Source: Campylobacteraceae bacterium (GTDB lineage: Bacteria > Campylobacterota > Campylobacteria > Campylobacterales > Sulfurovaceae). From it: 8,751 nt of DNA. The position numbers were made by a program, and so were the translations under genes. This document shows positions 1-8,159 of this stretch, in pieces. The notes under the pieces were generated by a model, which was given only the letters and a program-made list of their open reading frames with translations, searched no databases and was not told the origin of the DNA. The stretch covers positions 1 through 8,751 of the forward strand of contig JALWZI010000020.1 in the NCBI GenBank assembly GCA_027002755.1, read 5' to 3'. How positions within the stretch are numbered: position 1 is the stretch's first letter; each line of letters starts with the position of its first letter.

Positions 1-1
1 G

Positions 2-970
2 GACTACCATATCTACAAGGTCCTCACCGTCGTGGAGAACGACGATCCCCGAGCCCAGGAAGAGCCCGAGAGCTACATCACCGTCGACGAAGCCAAAAGC
101 TACGATGAGGGGATCGAACCCGGTGACAAGATCCGCAGCGAATTCCACCTGGAGGATTACGGCCGCACCGCCGCCGCCAATCTCTTCCACGAGCTGGAGT
201 ACCATATCCAGCGCCGGATCGAACAGGACCTCTTCGACAAGTACAAAGCCAAGGTAGGCTCCATCATCATCGGAACCGTCAGCCGGGTCGACGATGCGGG
301 CAATACCTATGTGGAGATCGGAGAGCTCAAAGGGATCCTCAGCCTGCGCAACCGGATCAAAGGGGAGAGCTTCAAGACCGGCGACACTCTCAAGGCCCTG
401 CTGCGCTTCGTCTCCATCGATCCCAAGTACGGAATGCACCTGGAACTCACCCGCACCGCCCCCAAATTCCTGGAAGAGCTGATGAAGCGGGAGGTCCCGG
501 AGATCCAGGACGGAGCCGTGGAGATCGTCTCCTCCGCCCGAATCCCGGGAGAGCGGGCCAAGGTGGCCCTCAAGACCGACCGTCCCGACATCGATCCCAT
601 CGGGGCCGCCGTGGGCCAGCGCGGCGTGCGGATCAACGCCGTCAGCGACGAACTCTGCGGCGAGAACATCGACTGCATCGAGTACTCCCCTATCCCTGAG
701 ATCTTCATCACCCGGGCCCTCTCCCCCGCCGTGGTCCAGAACGTGAAGATCGAAAACAACAACACCGCCGACCAAAAAGCCATCGTCGACATCACCGCCG
801 ATCAGAAGGCCAAGGCCATCGGCAAAAGCGGGATCAACATCCGCCTGGCCTCCATGCTGACCAAATACCAGATCGAGCTCAACGAGGTCGAAGGGATCGT
901 CGAACGCTCCCCCGCCGCTGCCGAAGAGAAGACCAAAGACCTCTCCGCGCTGGAGAACCTCTTCAAATAG
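2..970 (+). CDS. nusA: Transcription termination/antitermination factor NusA (5' end missing)
   Basis: The frame is already open at the window edge (position 2, residues DYHIYKVLTVVE), so the start lies outside; GTG at 32 is internal. The 322 visible residues align by eye with NusA from about residue 55 onward. In order they are: the end of the N-terminal RNA polymerase-binding domain, an S1 domain (about residues 85-150, from GSIIIGTVSRV), and two KH domains. KH1 carries the VGQRGVRINAVSDEL signature and KH2 the AIGKSGINIRLAS signature. The protein ends LENLFK just after KH2, so it lacks the C-terminal acidic repeats of E. coli NusA, as in most bacteria outside the gammaproteobacteria. NusA binds RNA polymerase and nascent RNA, and modulates pausing, termination and antitermination in the cytoplasm. 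The next gene follows in the same frame after 27 nt. Identity is secure; only the N-terminus is unseen. Confidence 0.96.
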   Translation, partial: DYHIYKVLTVVENDDPRAQEEPESYITVDEAKSYDEGIEPGDKIRSEFHLEDYGRTAAANLFHELEYHIQRRIEQDLFDKYKAKVGSIIIGTVSRVDDAGNTYVEIGELKGILSLRNRIKGESFKTGDTLKALLRFVSIDPKYGMHLELTRTAPKFLEELMKREVPEIQDGAVEIVSSARIPGERAKVALKTDRPDIDPIGAAVGQRGVRINAVSDELCGENIDCIEYSPIPEIFITRALSPAVVQNVKIENNNTADQKAIVDITADQKAKAIGKSGINIRLASMLTKYQIELNEVEGIVERSPAAAEEKTKDLSALENLFK

Positions 971-997
971 AGCACCCAGTGTTTTGTCTCCTCCGCC

Positions 998-1228
998 ATG
1001 TCTGACGAAACCCTCCTCAAAACCGTCCGCTTCAAACGGGAGACCTTCGAGGCTCTCGACCGACTCGCCGAGAGCGAAGGACGTCCGCTCGATACCCTGA
1101 TCTCAGAAGCCCTGGATGCCTGGCTCGAAGCGAAAGCCAAAGCATTGATGGAAGCGGAGATGGAGCGGGAGAAGCGGGAGACCACTTTCGATTACGATGA
1201 ATTCTGGGACGGAGTAGAACTGGATTGA
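998..1228 (+). CDS. Small ribbon-helix-helix (CopG/Arc-like) protein, orphan antitoxin or repressor
   Basis: This 76-residue protein has the layout of a ribbon-helix-helix DNA-binding domain: a short beta strand (LKTVRFK, residues 7-13), helix A (RETFEALDRLAESEG) and helix B (PLDTLISEALDAWLEA). A charged helix and an acidic aromatic tail (FDYDEFWDGVELD) follow. In type II toxin-antitoxin systems such tails wrap the toxin, so an antitoxin is a reasonable inference. However, no toxin lies on either side: nusA is upstream and the opposing permease ends 3 nt downstream. ATG 998 is the only usual start codon in frame after the nusA stop, and no Shine-Dalgarno sequence precedes it (GTCTCCTCCGCC), which hints at coupling to nusA translation or a weakly expressed gene. 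It could equally be a stand-alone autorepressor. The fold is fairly sure; the role is not. Confidence 0.75.
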   Translation: MSDETLLKTVRFKRETFEALDRLAESEGRPLDTLISEALDAWLEAKAKALMEAEMEREKRETTFDYDEFWDGVELD

Positions 1229-1231
1229 ACC

Positions 1232-2197
1232 TTATCGTCGTCGATGCGGGTCGATGGCCAGCAGCACCAGATCGGCGATCATGTTTCCCAGCAGCGTCAG
1301 AAAGGCCCCCACAACCAGAATCCCCATGATGACGGGATAATCCCGCGCCAAAGCGCTCTGATAAAAGAGCAGCCCCATCCCGTCGATGGAGAAGATCTGC
1401 TCCAGGATGACACTGCCCCCCAGCAATCCCGGCAGGGAAAGCCCCAGGATCGTCACGATGAAGGGCATCAGATTGGGGTAGATGTAGCGTCGGATGATGA
1501 TCTTCTCACTCAATCCTCTGGCTTTGGCATAGAAGAGGTAGTCGCTTTTGAGGATCTCCCGGGTCAGGGAGCGGATATAGAGCATCAGCGACCCGAATCC
1601 GGTAAAGACGATCACTGTCACCGGCAGTACCAGATGCCAGGCAATATCGAGCCAGCGGGCCGGTCCTTCCTTGGGCTCCAGCCCCTCCAGCCCCGCCATG
1701 GGGAACCACCCCAGTTTCAAGCCGAAGATCAGGATCAGCAGCAGAGCCAGATAGAAAGAGGGCATGGCGTAGCTCAGCAGCGAGAGCTGCTTCATCGTAC
1801 TCTCATAGACTCCGCCCTTGAGGGCACTGCGGATCCCGTAGCGAAAAGCCAGCCAGAAGATCAGAACCATGGAGACAAGGTTGATCCCCAGGGTGATCCC
1901 GATCCGGGCACCGATCTCATCGATCACCCGGTTTCCGCTGGCGAAGGAGACGCCGAAATCGAGACGAAGCATCGCTCTGAGCCAATCGACATACTGCACC
2001 CAGAGAGGCTTGTCCAGGCCGTAGACCGCTTTGAGGTGGGCGATTGCTTCCGGGGTCATGTTGGGATTGAGGCCCCCGGCGGCGAAAAAGCTGTTGGGGG
2101 CCATATGGATCGCTCCGAAGGTGATCAGAGAGATCAACCCGAGCATGGCGGCGAGATAGAGAAGTTTTCGGAAGAGAAGGAGCAGGGTCTGCTTCAT
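1232..2197 (-). CDS. ABC transporter permease, OppB/DppB-type (peptide/nickel family)
   Basis: A 321-residue inner-membrane permease of the binding-protein-dependent family. About six membrane segments can be read, near residues 11-31, 98-118, 137-160, 185-206, 242-268 and 288-312. The long periplasmic stretch after the first segment contains the family pattern LDKPLWVQYVDWL...LDFGVSF. The cytoplasmic EAA loop that docks on the ATPase is clear at about 213-240 (YAKARGLSEKIIIRRYIYPN). The substrate may be a di- or oligopeptide, nickel or another small solute, and cannot be told from the sequence. The segment after membrane helix 2 (AFRYGIRSALKGG) is more polar than I expect for this family. 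The ATG overlaps the tpiA stop codon (ATGA), with only a weak AGG before it, so translation is probably coupled to tpiA. The second permease, ATPases and binding protein are not in the window. It is the last gene of the operon and converges on the small ribbon-helix-helix gene. Confidence 0.9.
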   Translation of the reverse strand: MKQTLLLLFRKLLYLAAMLGLISLITFGAIHMAPNSFFAAGGLNPNMTPEAIAHLKAVYGLDKPLWVQYVDWLRAMLRLDFGVSFASGNRVIDEIGARIGITLGINLVSMVLIFWLAFRYGIRSALKGGVYESTMKQLSLLSYAMPSFYLALLLILIFGLKLGWFPMAGLEGLEPKEGPARWLDIAWHLVLPVTVIVFTGFGSLMLYIRSLTREILKSDYLFYAKARGLSEKIIIRRYIYPNLMPFIVTILGLSLPGLLGGSVILEQIFSIDGMGLLFYQSALARDYPVIMGILVVGAFLTLLGNMIADLVLLAIDPHRRR

Positions 2198-2901
2198 ACC
2201 TGGGGAGGCGCCACCACGGTCATCATGGCGTGAAAGTTCTCGGGGTCGAGGGAGGCGGAGCCTACCAGCACCCCGTCCACATCAGCGATGGCGGCTATCT
2301 CCCTGATATTGGTGGGCTTGACGCTGCCGCCGTAGAGCAGCGGCCGTTTAATCCGGCGGCGCAGCTCGGCGTGGGTCGCGGCGATCTCTTCCGCTTTGGC
2401 GGCACGTCCGGTCCCGATGGCCCAGACCGGTTCATAGGCGACGATCAGCCGTTCGTAATCGAGATCGATATCGTCGAACTGCTCCCAGAGATATTCGGCC
2501 ACCGCTTCCTCCCCCTCTCGGCGTACCTCCAGGGGCTCTCCGACACAGTAGAGGACCTGCAAACCGTTTTGCGCGAAAAACTTGAACTTTTCGGCGATGA
2601 ACTCCTGGCTCTCCCCCAGGATCAGACGGCGTTCACTGTGCCCCAGAAGCACGGTATCGATCCCGAACTCCTCCAGCTGGCTCAGGCCGATCTCTCCGGT
2701 GTAGGCCCCTTCCCGGGCGGGATAGGCGTTCTGGGCCCCGACGGTGATCCAGTCGCGGGAGGGTTGCAGTGCCGAAGCAGGAGGAAAGACCATCACTTTG
2801 AAGGGATACTCCGCCGCTTCCATGAGCGCCTCCATACGATCGAGGTACTCCGCGGTACTTTGGCGGGTGTGGTGCATTTTGAAATTGGCGGCAAATATCA
2901 T
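2194..2901 (-). CDS. tpiA: Triosephosphate isomerase
   Basis: Interconverts dihydroxyacetone phosphate and glyceraldehyde 3-phosphate in cytoplasmic glycolysis/gluconeogenesis. The 235 residues form one TIM barrel with all active-site parts visible: N6 and K8 (AANFKMH), catalytic H88 (LLGHSERR), catalytic base E157 (AYEPVWAIGTG), flexible loop 6 (about 159-168), and the phosphate-binding YGGSVKPTN (190-198) and VGSASL (213-218). It is about 15 residues shorter than the usual 250, as I recall for campylobacterial enzymes. The start is well supported by AAGGAG five bases before ATG. Only 10 nt separate it from pgk upstream, and its stop overlaps the permease start by 4 nt, so the three genes form one operon. 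In an autotrophic campylobacterium the likely direction is gluconeogenic, which is an inference. Confidence 0.97.
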   Translation of the reverse strand: MIFAANFKMHHTRQSTAEYLDRMEALMEAAEYPFKVMVFPPASALQPSRDWITVGAQNAYPAREGAYTGEIGLSQLEEFGIDTVLLGHSERRLILGESQEFIAEKFKFFAQNGLQVLYCVGEPLEVRREGEEAVAEYLWEQFDDIDLDYERLIVAYEPVWAIGTGRAAKAEEIAATHAELRRRIKRPLLYGGSVKPTNIREIAAIADVDGVLVGSASLDPENFHAMMTVVAPPQV

Positions 2902-2911
2902 CTCTTCTCCT

Positions 2912-4120
2912 TCAGGATTGCAAGGCGACGATCCCGGGGAGTTCCTCCCCTTCGATCAGCTTCAGGCTGGCACCCCCTCCGGTGCTGACGAAGGTCATCT
3001 CGTCCACATCCCCGGCCCGGGCCGCCACATCGGCGGTGTCCCCGCCTCCGACGATCGTGGTGGCATGGCTCTCGGCGATATAGTGGGACATCTTGATGGA
3101 GCCTTTGGCGAACTTCTCCATCTCGTAGACCCCCATGGGGCCGTTCCACATGATGGTGTGGGCATCGTTGAGGGCTTCCCGGAAGAGCCGGGTGCTCGCC
3201 GGACCGATATCCAGCCCCATCCAGCCTTCGGGGATCTCCTGGGTCGGGAGGTATTTGACCGTCGCCGTCTCATCCAGCTCCGGAGCGACGACCACATCGA
3301 CAGGCAGATAGAATTTGACCCCGTTCTTCCTGGCCTTGTACATGATGGTCCTCGCCTCGTCGATAAGATCCTCTTCGACCAGTGATCGCCCCACCTCATA
3401 CCCCTGAGCCTTGAGGAAGGTAAAGGCCATCCCTCCCCCGATGATGATCTTGTCCACCTTGCCGATGAGCCGGTTCAGTGCCTCCAGCTTACCCGAGACC
3501 TTGCTCCCGCCGACCACCGCGACGAAGGGGCGGGAGGGGTTCTCCAGAACCTTGGCGAAGAAGTTGACCTCCTTGGCCAGGAGGAAGCCCGCTGCCTTGT
3601 GCTCCTTATCGTAGAGGGAGGCGATAGCGTGGATCGAGGCGTGTTTTCGGTGACAGGCTCCGAAAGCGTCGTTGACGTAGAATTCACCGAATCGGGCCAG
3701 TTTTTTGGCGAATTCGATGTCGTCTTTGGTCTCGCCGGGATCGAAGCGGAGGTTCTCCAGCAGGAGCACATCTCCCTCTTCCATTCCCTCGAAAAGCTCC
3801 AGAGCCCGGGGAGTAATGACCGCGCCTGCTTTGGAGTCATCGAAATAAAGGTGGTTTTTGTGCTTGAGAAGCACATCGAGACGTTTGTAGACGGGATAGA
3901 GTGAGTATTTCTCGTCGAATTTCCCGGGTTCGGGGCGTTCGAAATGGGAACCGAGGACCACTTTGCAGTTGCGGTCGATGCAGTAGCGGATGGTCTGGAG
4001 CGCCGCACGGATCCGTCGATCATCGGTGATGTTGCCGAATTCGTCGATGGGGACGTTGAAATCACAGCGAATGAAAACGGTGGCACCGTCGATCTCCAGA
4101 TCCTTGATGATTTTGAGCAT
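2912..4120 (-). CDS. pgk: Phosphoglycerate kinase
   Basis: Transfers phosphate between 1,3-bisphosphoglycerate/ADP and 3-phosphoglycerate/ATP in the cytoplasm. At 402 residues the length is normal. The N-terminal substrate domain shows RCDFNVP (18-24), ENLRF (122-126) and ACHRKHAS (155-162). The C-terminal nucleotide domain shows GGSKVSGK (204-211), [16 protein letters not shown] (325-333) and GGGDTA (358-363). One oddity is that the usual SHLGRP substrate loop reads SHFERP (58-63), with Glu61 where Gly is normal. The arginine is retained. GGGAGG lies four bases before the ATG, a slightly short spacing. It is first in the pgk-tpiA-permease operon and divergent from nadD. The gap gene that normally stands upstream of pgk in this phylum is missing here. 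The function is secure. Confidence 0.97.
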   Translation of the reverse strand: MLKIIKDLEIDGATVFIRCDFNVPIDEFGNITDDRRIRAALQTIRYCIDRNCKVVLGSHFERPEPGKFDEKYSLYPVYKRLDVLLKHKNHLYFDDSKAGAVITPRALELFEGMEEGDVLLLENLRFDPGETKDDIEFAKKLARFGEFYVNDAFGACHRKHASIHAIASLYDKEHKAAGFLLAKEVNFFAKVLENPSRPFVAVVGGSKVSGKLEALNRLIGKVDKIIIGGGMAFTFLKAQGYEVGRSLVEEDLIDEARTIMYKARKNGVKFYLPVDVVVAPELDETATVKYLPTQEIPEGWMGLDIGPASTRLFREALNDAHTIMWNGPMGVYEMEKFAKGSIKMSHYIAESHATTIVGGGDTADVAARAGDVDEMTFVSTGGGASLKLIEGEELPGIVALQS

Positions 4121-4204
4121 TCTGCCTCCCTCTCCCCTCTGCCTGTGGCAGGGTGTTTAATTATGGTAAACTTCCGGATATTCTACTCAATCAGAGGTTA
4201 TCGC
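4121..4204. promoter_or_regulatory. Divergent promoter region between pgk and nadD
   Basis: These 84 nt separate the pgk ATG from the likely nadD TTG and must serve both directions. For nadD, a possible -10 is TATTCT (4179-4184), with a T-rich TTTAAT 17 nt upstream. For pgk, TTGAGT followed 19 nt later by CATAAT is a weak candidate on the minus strand. AGAGG at 4193-4197 is the nadD ribosome-binding site and GGGAGG (minus, 4125-4130) is that of pgk. A 5-bp inverted repeat, CTGCC-TGT-GGCAG (4139-4151), falls in the pgk leader. The region is inferred from gene layout; the exact boxes are guesses. Confidence 0.5.
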
Positions 4205-4771
4205 TTGGTTAAAAGATCGGCGGAGGCGGCACTGTTTGGCGGGAGCTTCGACCCTCCGCATCTCGGGCATCGCCGGATCGTCGAGAAACTGCTGAAAGAG
4301 CCCCGGATCGATCAAGTGATCGTCGTTCCCGCCTGGCTCAACCCCTTCAAGGAGCAGAGCCACGCTTCGGCCCTTCAGCGCCTGGAGTGGTGCCGGAGGG
4401 TCTTCGATCTGCCGGGGGTGGAGGTGAGCGACTATGAGATCCGGCAGGGACGGCCGGTCTATACCATCGAGACCTGGCGAGCTCTGAAGAAGAGCTATCC
4501 CCTGAGGTACCTGGTGATCGGTAGTGACAACCTCTCCTCCATCACCAAGTGGAAAGATTTCGAGACCCTGAACCGGGAGGCGATCTGGATCGTCGCCACC
4601 CGGGGTGGGGAGCACCCCGACCTCTCGATGCTTCGAGAGGCGCAGATCCTGCCGGTAGAAGTCCCCGTCAGCTCGACCGAGGTCCGCCAGGGCCGCGGGC
4701 TGGAGTATGTGGATCCCAGGATCCGTGAGGAAGTGATCCGAACCTATCATCTATCAAAGGAGACTCTGTGA
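4205..4771 (+). CDS. nadD: Nicotinate-nucleotide adenylyltransferase
   Basis: Joins nicotinate mononucleotide and ATP to give deamido-NAD, the penultimate step of NAD synthesis, in the cytoplasm. It is a nucleotidyltransferase of the Rossmann type: GGSFDPPHLGH at residues 12-22 holds the T/HxGH-type ATP motif, with VVPAWLNPFKE, GSDN (106-109) and the C-terminal SSTEVR (156-161) completing the family pattern. I chose TTG 4205 because AGAGG lies 7 nt before it and because NadD proteins normally begin only a few residues before the first beta strand. The resulting 188-residue length is typical. ATG 4163 is an in-frame alternative that would add 14 residues. The stop overlaps the rsfS start as GTGA, so the two genes are co-translated. 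The function is sure; the start is likely. Confidence 0.93.
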   Translation: MVKRSAEAALFGGSFDPPHLGHRRIVEKLLKEPRIDQVIVVPAWLNPFKEQSHASALQRLEWCRRVFDLPGVEVSDYEIRQGRPVYTIETWRALKKSYPLRYLVIGSDNLSSITKWKDFETLNREAIWIVATRGGEHPDLSMLREAQILPVEVPVSSTEVRQGRGLEYVDPRIREEVIRTYHLSKETL

Positions 4772-5109
4772 CACTACAGGAACGTGTCGATCGTATCGTC
4801 CATCTGCTGGACAGCAAAAAAGCCGAAGAGATCGAGGTTTTCGATCTGGGCAATGTGGACTATATCGCCAAGCAGGTGATCATCGCCAACTCCCTGGGGG
4901 GCAAACATACCCGGGCCCTTTTCGACAACATGAAAGAGGAGCTCAAGCCACTGGGTGAGACCTTTTATGGCTCCGACGAGAGCGACGAATGGATCGTCGC
5001 CGACCTGGGCGAGATCATCGTCCACCTCATGACCCCCAACTACCGCCAGCGCTACAGTCTGGAGGAGTTCCTCGAAGAGCTGAGGGCGGCCAAAAACTCA
5101 CAAAAGTAG
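4768..5109 (+). CDS. rsfS: Ribosomal silencing factor RsfS (RsfA/DUF143 family)
   Basis: RsfS binds ribosomal protein L14 (uL14) on the 50S subunit and blocks joining to the 30S subunit, lowering translation in starvation. The 113-residue protein is of normal length. It carries the family pattern: an N-terminal helix ending in KKAEEIEVFDLG, a central IIANSLGGKHTRALFDNM, and the conserved EWIVADLGEIIVHLMTPNYRQRYSLEEFLEE split over residues 75-105. It starts at GTG 4768 inside the nadD stop (4-nt overlap), with AAAGGAG five bases upstream. The nadD-rsfS pairing is widespread in bacteria. It ends 15 nt before the opposing katG stop, with no clear terminator between them; a short GGAAG-TT-CTTCC stem (5109-5120) is too weak to call. 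Confidence 0.95.
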   Translation: MTLQERVDRIVHLLDSKKAEEIEVFDLGNVDYIAKQVIIANSLGGKHTRALFDNMKEELKPLGETFYGSDESDEWIVADLGEIIVHLMTPNYRQRYSLEEFLEELRAAKNSQK

Positions 5110-5124
5110 GAAGTTCTTCCGCAC

Positions 5125-7338
<2,214 letters not shown>

Positions 7339-7356
7339 TTATGGTGCCCGGCTCCA

Positions 7357-7390
7357 TACCGGTACGACTGTACGGGCCGGCTTAGCCGGC
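7357..7390 (-). other. Two adjacent inverted repeats at the end of the desulforubrerythrin gene
   Basis: GCCGGC-TTA-GCCGGC (7376-7390) is a perfect 6-bp stem whose 3-nt loop is exactly the TAA stop codon on the minus strand. Directly after it, CCGGTAC-GACT-GTACGG (7359-7375) can pair with one bulged G. In transcript order these stand between the desulforubrerythrin gene and katG. Neither is followed by a run of U, so they are not textbook intrinsic terminators. They could protect or process the mRNA, or attenuate read-through into katG. The structures are visible; the role is inferred. Confidence 0.45.
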
Positions 7391-8041
7391 GGTGACGTCG
7401 GGGCAGCGCTTTTTGAAATACTCCCGGTCGGCCTTGCAGAGCGGGCACTGGGCGGGGGGACGCTTGCCCCGGTGGACGTGGCCGCAGACTTCGCAGATCC
7501 ACTCTTCGTTGTTCTCGCTGTCGAAGAACCCTTCCCGCTCCAGGGCCGCTTTGAGCTCCAGATACTCCCGCTCGTGCTCCACCTCCACCTTGCCGATGGC
7601 CCGGAAGAGCCGGGCGATGGCCTCCAGCCCCTCCTCTTTGGCGATGGCGGCGAAGTTGGGGTACATCTCCTCGTGCTCGTAGCGCTCTCCGTCGGCGGCG
7701 TACTGCAGATTCTTCTGGGTGCTGTCGAGCTCCACTCCGTGGACCAGTTTGTTGTAGGCTTTGAACTCCGCCTGGGCGTGGTATTTCTCGTTGTCAGCCG
7801 CCTCTTGGAAGAAGCGGGCGATCCGGTGCAAGCCCTCCGCCATCGCCACCTCGGCGAAGAACTCATATTTGTTTCGCGCCTGGGATTCGCCGGCGAAGGC
7901 TTTCATCAGATTGACTGCCGTCAGATTCTCCGTGGTACAGACCATCTCCTGACCGCAGCAGACCAGGGTGCCGCCTCCGACGTGCTGGACCTCCACCTCG
8001 TTGCCGCAGACCTCGCATTTGTAACTTTCGTATTGTTTCAT
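7382..8041 (-). CDS. Desulforubrerythrin (desulforedoxin-like, diiron and rubredoxin domains)
   Basis: A 219-residue peroxide reductase with three metal sites in series. Residues 1-35 form a desulforedoxin-like Fe(Cys)4 site (C9, C12, C28, C29; KCEVCG then VCCGQEM). Residues about 42-165 form the rubrerythrin four-helix bundle with the diiron ligands E52, E85 and H88 (DNEKYH), E119 and E122 (GERYEHE), and E153 and H156 (EVEHE). Residues 180-210 form a C-terminal rubredoxin (C183, C186, C199, C202; WICEVCG and PPAQCPLC). This arrangement matches desulforubrerythrin of Campylobacter jejuni, a reducer of hydrogen peroxide in the cytoplasm that takes electrons through the rubredoxin domain. ATG 8041 is chosen because GAGG stands 8 nt upstream and the desulforedoxin domain starts at once. 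An earlier in-frame ATG (8101) would add 20 unrelated residues from the intergenic repeat. The stop codon sits in the loop of a hairpin. Confidence 0.95.
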   Translation of the reverse strand: MKQYESYKCEVCGNEVEVQHVGGGTLVCCGQEMVCTTENLTAVNLMKAFAGESQARNKYEFFAEVAMAEGLHRIARFFQEAADNEKYHAQAEFKAYNKLVHGVELDSTQKNLQYAADGERYEHEEMYPNFAAIAKEEGLEAIARLFRAIGKVEVEHEREYLELKAALEREGFFDSENNEEWICEVCGHVHRGKRPPAQCPLCKADREYFKKRCPDVTAG

Positions 8042-8079
8042 TGTTTTTTCCTCAACTTTCATTTTGTAATCAAGACAGA

Positions 8080-8125
8080 GGAGGCGGAACTTCAGTTCCA
8101 CATACAGGGCTGAAGCCCTGCCTCC
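8080..8125. repeat. 46-nt palindromic element folding as a three-way junction (REP/MITE-like)
   Basis: The element lies in the 118-nt gap between the ferritin and desulforubrerythrin genes. The outer stem is GGAGGC (8080-8085) with GCCTCC (8120-8125). Inside are hairpin 1, GGAAC-TTCA-GTTCC (8086-8099), and hairpin 2, AGGGC-TGAA-GCCCT (8106-8119), joined by ACATAC. All 16 pairs are Watson-Crick, and two of the three junction strands have no unpaired base. The two loops with their closing pairs, CTTCAG and CTGAAG, are reverse complements. Such compact single-strand folds are typical of REP sequences moved by Y1 transposases (RAYT), but could also be a structured RNA or transcript-end signal. 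No second copy is in the window, so its repeat status is unproven. Confidence 0.55.
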
Positions 8126-8159
8126 AAAGTCACCGCATCCACTCTCTCTATTTTGAACC

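Noticed and set aside
1244..2233. A 329-codon open frame on the + strand opposite the ABC permease
   Set aside because: It mirrors the hydrophobic permease codons and gives a Gln/His/Asp-rich product without a fold; the permease frame has clear family motifs.
3944..4204. Extended nadD open frame reaching back over the start of pgk
   Set aside because: The extension overlaps the divergent pgk coding region and promoter and encodes no NadD-like sequence before the GGSFDPPH motif.
5109..5120. GGAAG-TT-CTTCC as a bidirectional terminator between rsfS and katG
   Set aside because: The stem is only 5 bp with a 2-nt loop and no T-run on either side, too weak to call a terminator.
8042..8101. Upstream ATG for desulforubrerythrin at 8101, adding 20 residues
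   Set aside because: The extra residues come from the intergenic palindrome and match nothing in the family, whereas ATG 8041 has GAGG at a good spacing and begins directly at the desulforedoxin domain.
8080..8125. The three-way-junction element as a tRNA or integron attC site
   Set aside because: It is too short for a tRNA, with no anticodon arm or T-loop signature, and it lacks the GTT-type core sites and paired L/R boxes of attC.
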